Assembly (NCBI GenBank): GCA_947168525.1
Contig: CAMVMG010000001.1
Location: forward strand, 124,001 to 188,000
Source of the DNA: an uncultured Bacteroidales bacterium
GTDB lineage: Bacteria; Bacteroidota; Bacteroidia; Bacteroidales; UBA932
Direction of reading: 5' to 3'
DNA: 64,000 bases
The translations under genes and the position numbers were made by a program. This document shows, one piece after another, positions 58,382 through 64,000 of the stretch (positions are counted from its first letter, which is position 1; every line of letters starts with the position of its first letter). The notes beneath the pieces were generated by a model. The model ran no database searches. It saw nothing but the letters and a program-made list of their open reading frames with translations, and had not been told where the DNA came from.

Positions 58382-60580
58382 TTATAGTAGGTTTTTAGTC
58401 ATTGAAAGCTTGTTTTTCCCGTCTTCACGGCAGTATTCTACGTTGTCCATGATTTTCCGGACCAGAAAAATGCCCAGGCCGCCGACGGGCCTGTCTTCCA
58501 CATTCAGGGAAATATCCGCCTCCGGAGCGGCTGTGGGGTCGAACGGCTTCCCGCTGTCCGAGATCACGAATTCCGCCGTGCGGTCGTCGATGGAGGCATC
58601 AATCTCCACGTCTCCGCCTTCTCCCTCCGGATACGCATACATGATGACATTGGTGACTGCTTCTTCCAAGGCCAGGTTGAGGCTCATGGCCAGGGTCTTG
58701 TCCAGGTTCCTTTCCTCGGCCAGATTTTCCACAAATTCGGCCAGCCGGGAAATCTGCTGGATGTCGTTATGGAGAACGAGCTTGCGCTCCGTCGTGCTTT
58801 TTTGGTCTTTGTTCATATAATGGATAAACATCATGGTGAGGTCATCACTCTTGGGTGCTACTCCGACAAAGTCGGCTACGGCTTTTTGCATGGCTTCCAG
58901 ATGCTCCTGGACGCCGCGGCGCTTGTGCAAGACGGCTTCCATCCGCTTTTCGCCGAAGAGTTCGTGCTCCTGATTTTCCGCCTCTGTGAGGCCGTCGGTA
59001 TAAAGGAACAGGGCGTCGTCGTAGTGAAGGACAGTCTCCTGTTCCTGGAAAGGCATGCCCTGCATCACGCCCAGCGGGAGATTGGGCAGGACCGGGAGGG
59101 GTTTGATGTCCTTGGTAAGGACCAGCGGCGGATTGTGGCCGGCGTTGCAGTAGCGGAGCTTGCCGCTGGGGATGTCCAGGACACCGCAGAACAGCGTGAC
59201 GAACATGTTGTTCTCATTGGTGTCGGACATGAAGTCGTTCATGGCCGAAAGGATGCGGCAGGGGCTGGATTCGTGGGAAGACACCGTGCGGAACAGGCTC
59301 CGGCTCACCGCCATCACCAGGGCAGCGGGAACGCCCTTGCCGCTCACGTCGCCAATGCAGAAAAAGAGTTTCTGGTCCCGGAAATAATAGTCGTAGAAGT
59401 CTCCGCCCACCTCTTTGGCCGGGGTGATGGAGGCCGACAGTTCCGTGTCGTCGTGCGTAGGGGTGTCTGCGGAGATCTTGGGAATCATGGCCATCTGGAT
59501 AGCGCTGGCAATGTGGAGTTCCCCTTCCATGCGCTTTTTCTTCTCGTCCACTTCGCGGAATTTGAGTGCATTCTTGATGACAGCCCGGATAATCAGAACC
59601 AGCATCAGCAGCCCCAGCAGCTGCAGGAAAAGGACCAGCGTACCGGCGCGGCGGATGTTCCCGTAAATCTCGTTTTCCGGAATGACGATGGACATGGACC
59701 ATCCGGTGCGCTCCATCGGCGAGAAGTATACATAGCTGGTGGCTCCTTTGTAGCGGATGGTCTGGTTGCCGGATTCTCCCTTGAGCATGGATCGGCTCAG
59801 GCTGTTCATCATGGAGGTGTCTTCCATGCTGTTTGTTACCTCCTGGATGGTCTTGTGCATGATCAGGGTCTCTACCGGACACACCAGGAACTGACCCGTG
59901 CGGCTGATCATCATGCTGTAGGCGTTGGGATACACTTTCACATTCCCCACCAGGTCTGTCAGCCAGTCCAGGGAAAGGTCTGCGGTGAGAACCGCCGCGA
60001 TGTGCCCGGACCGGTCTTTGATGGGGACGGAGAAGGTGGTCATCAGGAGTTCTCCGCCGCCTTCGTCGACATAGGGCTCTGACCAGTACCCTTTTTCGTT
60101 CTCCAGGGCTTTCTTGAACCACTCCTGCTCCGGGTAGTTGTAGCTTTCATCGGCCAGGGACGTGGTTACGGGCTCATAGGAACCCAGGCGCCGGAAGGTA
60201 TAGGGCGCCAGCAGGTGGACTCCCTTGTAATAGTCCGGGACAATGGCGATGGCCGACCCCACCACGGCGGGGTTGTCTTCCACGATGCGCTGCGTGACAC
60301 GGTACAGGCTGTCCGGCACGTCCAGGCACCACTGGGCAATCCAGATGTTGTTCCTTACTGCAGATTCTGCCTGGCCGGTCACGTCCAGGATTTTGTTCTT
60401 GGTGGCTTCCAGCTGGCTTTCGGCCCTCAGGGAGGCCTCCTGCTTGAGCTGTTTCTGCGAATAGAGGTATTGGATCAGCGCCGTGGCCTCCAGTGTGACG
60501 GCGGCAACCACCACCATCAGGAGTCCGGTGATGGCTCCCGTTTTAATCAGTCGTTTATCTGCTAAGTTCGAGATTTTCAT
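58382..60580 (-). CDS. Sensor phosphatase: dCache-like + SpoIIE PP2C + RsbW-like kinase
   Basis: A 732-residue membrane protein. It has a first membrane helix (about 14-36), an extracytoplasmic Cache-like sensor (about 40-310), a second helix (about 316-338), a SpoIIE-type PP2C phosphatase (about 360-590: AKEVGGDFYDYY, GDVSGKGVPAALVMA, YCNAGHNPP, YTDGLTEAENQ), and a C-terminal HATPase of RsbW type (about 600-732: NLALEEAVTNVIMYAYPEG). It probably switches the adjacent STAS protein between phospho-forms in response to an external signal. No sigma factor is in the operon. Confidence 0.88.
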   Translation of the reverse strand: MKISNLADKRLIKTGAITGLLMVVVAAVTLEATALIQYLYSQKQLKQEASLRAESQLEATKNKILDVTGQAESAVRNNIWIAQWCLDVPDSLYRVTQRIVEDNPAVVGSAIAIVPDYYKGVHLLAPYTFRRLGSYEPVTTSLADESYNYPEQEWFKKALENEKGYWSEPYVDEGGGELLMTTFSVPIKDRSGHIAAVLTADLSLDWLTDLVGNVKVYPNAYSMMISRTGQFLVCPVETLIMHKTIQEVTNSMEDTSMMNSLSRSMLKGESGNQTIRYKGATSYVYFSPMERTGWSMSIVIPENEIYGNIRRAGTLVLFLQLLGLLMLVLIIRAVIKNALKFREVDEKKKRMEGELHIASAIQMAMIPKISADTPTHDDTELSASITPAKEVGGDFYDYYFRDQKLFFCIGDVSGKGVPAALVMAVSRSLFRTVSSHESSPCRILSAMNDFMSDTNENNMFVTLFCGVLDIPSGKLRYCNAGHNPPLVLTKDIKPLPVLPNLPLGVMQGMPFQEQETVLHYDDALFLYTDGLTEAENQEHELFGEKRMEAVLHKRRGVQEHLEAMQKAVADFVGVAPKSDDLTMMFIHYMNKDQKSTTERKLVLHNDIQQISRLAEFVENLAEERNLDKTLAMSLNLALEEAVTNVIMYAYPEGEGGDVEIDASIDDRTAEFVISDSGKPFDPTAAPEADISLNVEDRPVGGLGIFLVRKIMDNVEYCREDGKNKLSMTKNLL

Positions 60581-61410
60581 AGGATAGAGGATAGGGCTGC
60601 GCGGAATTCAGGCATGGGGCACCGGGTGTCCCGCTCCACAATCAGGGTTTTAAGTCCGGCGAAGGGAAGGATTTCCTGCTCGATGTCGGCGAGGGAACGC
60701 TCCGGGCCGAAGTAGGCGGGAGCGAAGTGCTCCCAGAACCGGATGGCGAGGGATTTGGGCATGTGGAAGGTTTCCTGGATGAAGCTTTCCTGGCTCAGGC
60801 AGCAGCACAGGTACACCATGCCCACGTCGAAGAGGTGGTTCCCGTAGCAGAAATCTCCGAGGTCGATGAAATAGCGTTTGTCCCCGGACAGGATGGCGTT
60901 GCTGTACTGGAGGTCTCCGTGGATGGCCGTGTCCTCGTCCGGGACGGACAGGATGAAACTGCGCAGTTTCTTCTTCTCTTCCGGGGTAAAGAAAGGATTC
61001 TCTTCAAGGAGGCGGAGGTAGCGGTCTTTCACGTTCTCGAACAGCCTGGTATCTACAGGGGTCCGGTGCAGCTGCAGGCACATCTGCGCAAAGGTCTGTG
61101 CATATTCCTGCACTTTCTCCGGGTGGTCGGCGGTGGCCCGGGAGAAAGAAACCTTGTCCGGGATGCGGCGGAAACGGATGCCGTAGCGGCCGTCTTCCGT
61201 GACCACGTATTCGCCGGGTTCCGGGGTGGGGATACCCATCTCATAGACTTTGCGGGCCAGCGTGACTTCGTCCAGCGGCTGGGTGACCTTTCCGGGAAAA
61301 TAAAGTTTGAGCATCACGGAAGGGTCGCTCTTGTGGTTGTAGCTTTCTCCGTTGGCTCCGCCCCCGAAAAGGATATAGTCGTCCAGGGAGATCTTAATGG
61401 CTTTTTCCAT
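60577..61410 (-). CDS. Aminoglycoside-phosphotransferase-like kinase
   Basis: A 277-residue protein with a small-kinase fold: N-lobe (about 1-85), then IHGDLQYSNAIL (the catalytic HGD, about residue 165) and YFIDLGDFCYGNHLFDVG (the metal-binding D, about 182). This is the APH/choline-kinase superfamily, close to the TIGR02172-type paralogous family. The substrate is unknown; it is not evidence for drug resistance. It overlaps the HD gene by 17 bases upstream and the phosphatase gene by four bases. I use ATG 61410 (MEKAIKISLDDYILF). Confidence 0.78.
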   Translation of the reverse strand: MEKAIKISLDDYILFGGGANGESYNHKSDPSVMLKLYFPGKVTQPLDEVTLARKVYEMGIPTPEPGEYVVTEDGRYGIRFRRIPDKVSFSRATADHPEKVQEYAQTFAQMCLQLHRTPVDTRLFENVKDRYLRLLEENPFFTPEEKKKLRSFILSVPDEDTAIHGDLQYSNAILSGDKRYFIDLGDFCYGNHLFDVGMVYLCCCLSQESFIQETFHMPKSLAIRFWEHFAPAYFGPERSLADIEQEILPFAGLKTLIVERDTRCPMPEFRAALSSIL

Positions 61411-61984
61411 GGCAGAATACTTGGTTGATGAGTTGTTCGAATTCCTTGAATGCAAAAGTGTTTTCCAGTTCCCGCAGGGAATCGGCCAGGCCCCGGTAGT
61501 GCCACTCGTGGTCTTTGGGGTCCTTGGTGTGGAAGATGTTCCAGAGGGCGTCTCCCATCATGGCATAATCCCTTGCAATGGCCCGCATGTTGGAGAGTTT
61601 GTCTCCCAGCGCTACGATCTTGGCATCGCGGGGAGCCCGGGCCAGGCGGTCGATGGCGGCCTGCTTGCGGGCGTGCCAGCTTTCTTCCTCGCTTACACCT
61701 TCTTCAAAGGTGTCGCTCTCGGAGGCAACCAGGGAGGCAATCCGTTCTCCGAACGTTTCCCGGATCATATCTACGGTGACGTCGGTGTCTTCCACCGTGT
61801 CGTGCAGGACCGCTGCGGAGAGCAGCTCCTGGTCTGGCGTGATGGTGGCCACAATCTCCATGGCTTCCATGGGGTGGACGATATACGGGAATCCTTTTCC
61901 GCGGCGCTCCGTTCCGGCGTGCGCACGGGTGGCAAAGAGGATGGCTTTATCCAAAAGGCTGGTATCCAGTGGTTTGTTGGCCAT
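61394..61984 (-). CDS. HD-domain (p)ppGpp hydrolase-like protein
   Basis: A 196-residue HD protein of the SpoT/Mesh1 hydrolase type: AILFATRAHAGTERRGKGFPY (about 15-35), VHPMEAMEIVA with its His near 38, AAVLHDTVEDTDVTVDMI (the HD motif plus ED, about 57-74), and KIVALGDKLSNMRAIARDY (about 120-138). It probably degrades (p)ppGpp or a related nucleotide. It lies three bases after the RelA/SpoT gene stop, so synthetase and hydrolase are made together as separate proteins. Confidence 0.85.
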   Translation of the reverse strand: MANKPLDTSLLDKAILFATRAHAGTERRGKGFPYIVHPMEAMEIVATITPDQELLSAAVLHDTVEDTDVTVDMIRETFGERIASLVASESDTFEEGVSEEESWHARKQAAIDRLARAPRDAKIVALGDKLSNMRAIARDYAMMGDALWNIFHTKDPKDHEWHYRGLADSLRELENTFAFKEFEQLINQVFCHGKSH

Positions 61985-61987
61985 GTC

Positions 61988-63052
61988 TTATTGGTTCATG
62001 AAAGGTAAGTTACTGGCCTGCTCCACCAGGATGCGGGCCATGATGGCATTCCCGTCCGACACACCGTTGACCCGGTCCAGGAAGTACTGGATGCCTGCCT
62101 GTCCGCCCCCTCTTTTGAGGATGGCGGCGAAGCAGAGGTTCTGCGGGCCGATCGAAGAGGAGATAATGTCCAGGTCCGTGAGCCCCAGCTGATAGCAGGC
62201 AATCTGGAAGGCGGCCTCGGCAAACTCTTTGATGAGCCGGGAGACATCACCCAGGGTATTGCATTCCAGACCCAGAAAGGCGGGGAGATAGGGCATCAGG
62301 GACACCTCCTGGATCTCTGCCTGGTTTACGGCGGCGATGCGCTTGTTGAGAGCGTTGAAGGGATTCAAGTTCAAGTAATTGCGGTAGCTGTCCCCGTCCA
62401 GCGGGACTTCGTCCAGGTTGCCGGAGGCCACCAGCTGCTGGACGCGCCGGCGGTAATCGGTGAGCTCCATGCGGATTTTGCTGAACTCTTCGTCGGCCAG
62501 TTCCAGCAGGCCGGCCAGGCGGCTCAGCGAGCGGATGTACCGCTTGGGAATCTCTACCCCGGATTTGTATCCGGTGTCGTGGTTGATATTGGCCCAGGCA
62601 TGCTGCAGGACGGTACGGATTTGGATTTCGAAGCGGTAGGGGAACCCTTCTGCGGAACACACATAATGCAGGGACAGATAGCCGAAGCTGTCGGTTTCCA
62701 GCAGTTTCCGTTTGTCTACGGAATTTTCCCAGTCCACCGTGAACAGGCGGTCCAGGGCCGATGCCACTTTATCGACGTCGTCGGCATAGAAGGTGATGAC
62801 CCGCATGCCGATGATGTCGGTGATGTCCGCGAGGGTTTTATATTTGGCGCCCTTGAGCTCCAGTTTGCCGACAAGGGAGTCCTCTGCCTTAACCCGGTAT
62901 TCCAGTTGGGCGACGATGAGGCCGGCATCGCTCAGGGTATTTTTGAGCCGGGAAAAAAGTTCCCCGGCTTTTTCCTGGAACAGCGGAAGGTTTTCCCTGT
63001 ATTCTTCCAGGATAATCTGGCAATGCAAGTCCAAGTGTTTGACGTCTGACAT
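61988..63052 (-). CDS. RelA/SpoT-domain (p)ppGpp synthetase-like protein
   Basis: A 354-residue protein with the RelA/SpoT nucleotidyltransferase domain (about 50-180): KYKTLADITDIIGMRVITFY, then EIQIRTVLQHAWANINHD, with the conserved ExQxRT and HAW motifs. N-terminal helices precede it and an all-helical C-terminal half of unknown function follows (about 185-354). It lacks TGS and ACT domains, so it is a small-alarmone-synthetase relative rather than full-length Rel. It is the first gene of a run that includes the HD hydrolase. Confidence 0.87.
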   Translation of the reverse strand: MSDVKHLDLHCQIILEEYRENLPLFQEKAGELFSRLKNTLSDAGLIVAQLEYRVKAEDSLVGKLELKGAKYKTLADITDIIGMRVITFYADDVDKVASALDRLFTVDWENSVDKRKLLETDSFGYLSLHYVCSAEGFPYRFEIQIRTVLQHAWANINHDTGYKSGVEIPKRYIRSLSRLAGLLELADEEFSKIRMELTDYRRRVQQLVASGNLDEVPLDGDSYRNYLNLNPFNALNKRIAAVNQAEIQEVSLMPYLPAFLGLECNTLGDVSRLIKEFAEAAFQIACYQLGLTDLDIISSSIGPQNLCFAAILKRGGGQAGIQYFLDRVNGVSDGNAIMARILVEQASNLPFMNQ

Positions 63053-63076
63053 GGCGGGTTGTTATTATGTATTTTG

Positions 63077-63084
63077 CAAATATA
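63077..63084 (-). promoter_or_regulatory. -7 box upstream of the RelA/SpoT gene
   Basis: TATATTTG on the minus strand, 24 bases before the ATG at 63052 and right at the end of the upstream kinase gene. Confidence 0.7.
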
Positions 63085-64000
63085 CTATTTTTTCGGATAT
63101 TTAACGGTGAAACAGGCACCGCCCAGCGCAAAGGAACGGCTGTAGCTGATGCTGCCCCCGCAGTGTTCCACAATCCGGCGGCAGATGGCCAGGCCAAGTC
63201 CGCTGCCGCTGGTCTTGGTGGTGAAGTCCGGTGTAAAGATCTTGTCCTGGTTCTGTTCATCTACACCCGGGCCGTTGTCTTCTACAACGATGTCGTAGAA
63301 GCCGTCTTCGGAGGCGTTCCTCAGGGCCACCAGGAGGCGTTTTTCGCCTTCGTTCTCGTCCACGGCCTGGATGGCGTTGGTGATCAGGTTCACCACCACA
63401 CGGGTGAGCTGTGGCCGGGGGGCTTCCACCACGGCGCCTTCCAGCCCATAGTAGTCCAGCCGGATGTCGCTCCGGGAGTCGAACAGGTCCACTTCCTGGC
63501 GCACCAGGGCGTCCAGGTCCACGCTTTCGGTCTTTTGCTCGTACATCTTGGCGAAGGTGGAGAACTGGTCGGCCGAATCGGCCAGCAGGTCCACATGGAA
63601 GAGGACGGTGGAGGCCACCTCATCGAAGCGTTCCTGCCAGGCGGGGTTGCCGGACTGCTTCATGCGGATGAGCATCTGGATCTGCAGCTTGATGGGGGTG
63701 AGCGGGTTCTTGAGGTCGTGGGCCACGCGGCGGGCCATGTCGGTCCAGGCCTTGTCGCGTTCCACCTGCTTCAGGCGGCGGGTGGACTCGCTCAGGTCCT
63801 GCACCATCCGGTTGTAGGCGCGCACCAGTCCCGTAAGTTCGTCGTCCTGCTCATAGACAATCGGTTCCAGATGATCGATATCGGTGACCGTCATCTTCCG
63901 GCTCATCTCCGACAGGGGGCGGAACATGCGGCTGACCACTTCGAAGGTGATGAAACGGGACAGCATGAGCAGAAGCAGGAAGATGGTGAGGATGGTGGCG
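63085..64000 (-). CDS. Sensor histidine kinase, NtrY-like (partial)
   Basis: The gene runs off the right edge; the visible part starts inside a membrane helix (ATILTIFLLLLMLSRF), read in the same frame beyond the first internal Met. Then follow a HAMP linker, the HisKA phospho-acceptor helix DMARRVAHDLKNPLTPIKLQ (His at the AHDLKNP motif), and a HATPase domain with NLITNAIQAVDEN, VEDNGPGVD and SGSGLGLAICRRIVE. The HDLKNPLTPIK motif marks an NtrB/NtrY-type kinase. Its partner could be the sigma-54-type response regulator about 7 kb away. Confidence 0.9.
   Translation of the reverse strand, partial: ATILTIFLLLLMLSRFITFEVVSRMFRPLSEMSRKMTVTDIDHLEPIVYEQDDELTGLVRAYNRMVQDLSESTRRLKQVERDKAWTDMARRVAHDLKNPLTPIKLQIQMLIRMKQSGNPAWQERFDEVASTVLFHVDLLADSADQFSTFAKMYEQKTESVDLDALVRQEVDLFDSRSDIRLDYYGLEGAVVEAPRPQLTRVVVNLITNAIQAVDENEGEKRLLVALRNASEDGFYDIVVEDNGPGVDEQNQDKIFTPDFTTKTSGSGLGLAICRRIVEHCGGSISYSRSFALGGACFTVKYPKK

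Noticed and set aside
60577-61410. Antibiotic-resistance phosphotransferase
   Set aside because: The APH fold is shared by many kinases; this one lies in a stress-response operon and nothing points to a drug substrate.

Overview
The window looks like a chromosomal piece of a moderately GC-rich member of the Bacteroidota, probably Bacteroidales. The main evidence is the promoter style: many genes are preceded by the Bacteroidota -7 box TAnnTTTG (TATCTTTG, TATATTTG), in several cases with a TTG/TTTG box about 20 bases upstream. The gene families fit too: an ExbB/ExbD/ExbD cluster with an extra membrane protein, a Porin_10-like outer-membrane protein, an M13 peptidase lipoprotein, PspC/PadR genes, and NtrC-like regulation without a visible DNA-binding tail. 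No species can be named from the sequence alone.

Bases 1-42500 are mostly housekeeping. In order they hold a TonB-like protein, uridine kinase and AsnRS; an alkaline phosphatase; the exb cluster; asparaginase and TatD; an intergenic block of three repeat arrays (9837-10360); DprA, QueA, a TPR protein, an rRNA methyltransferase and a START-like protein; NUDIX, BASS and YczE proteins; an M13 peptidase and an ABC permease; a lytic transglycosylase and porin; a RAYT transposase with REP hairpins; a PspC-PadR-PspC operon; divergent aspartase and fumarase (aspartate to fumarate to malate) with rubredoxin; an SstT-GlpF-GlpK operon; GNAT and GH28 proteins; and a giant AsmA-like protein with PrmA.

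Bases 42577-53611 are a genomic island of about 11 kb inserted at a tRNA-Leu(UAG) gene. The last 16 bases of the tRNA locus recur at 53596-53611. A leftward operon encodes an integrase-arm/DUF1653 chimera, a PD-(D/E)xK nuclease-like protein, a beta-CASP metallo-beta-lactamase (RNase J-like), a small protein and a HAD phosphatase of RNA-repair type. Rightward genes include a DnaE-like protein that seems to lack its catalytic acids, a Mrr-like nuclease, an agmatine-deiminase-like enzyme, several unknown genes and a toxin-antitoxin pair with a palindromic operator. No intact integrase is present. The leftward operon is my best candidate for an undescribed defence or RNA-processing system.

Bases 53742-64000 return to chromosomal genes: ispH and cmk; a sigma-54-type response regulator; and a long leftward run of a RelA/SpoT synthetase, an HD hydrolase, a kinase-like protein, a SpoIIE-type phosphatase fused to an RsbW-like kinase, a STAS antagonist and a K+/H+ antiporter-like protein. 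The last gene is a histidine kinase cut by the window edge.

The most unusual non-coding signals are a 52-bp tandem-repeat family at several loci, an inward-facing pair of 22-bp repeat arrays, a perfect 24-bp inverted repeat inside tatD, REP hairpins around a RAYT gene, and a strongly over-represented octamer GGCCGATG.
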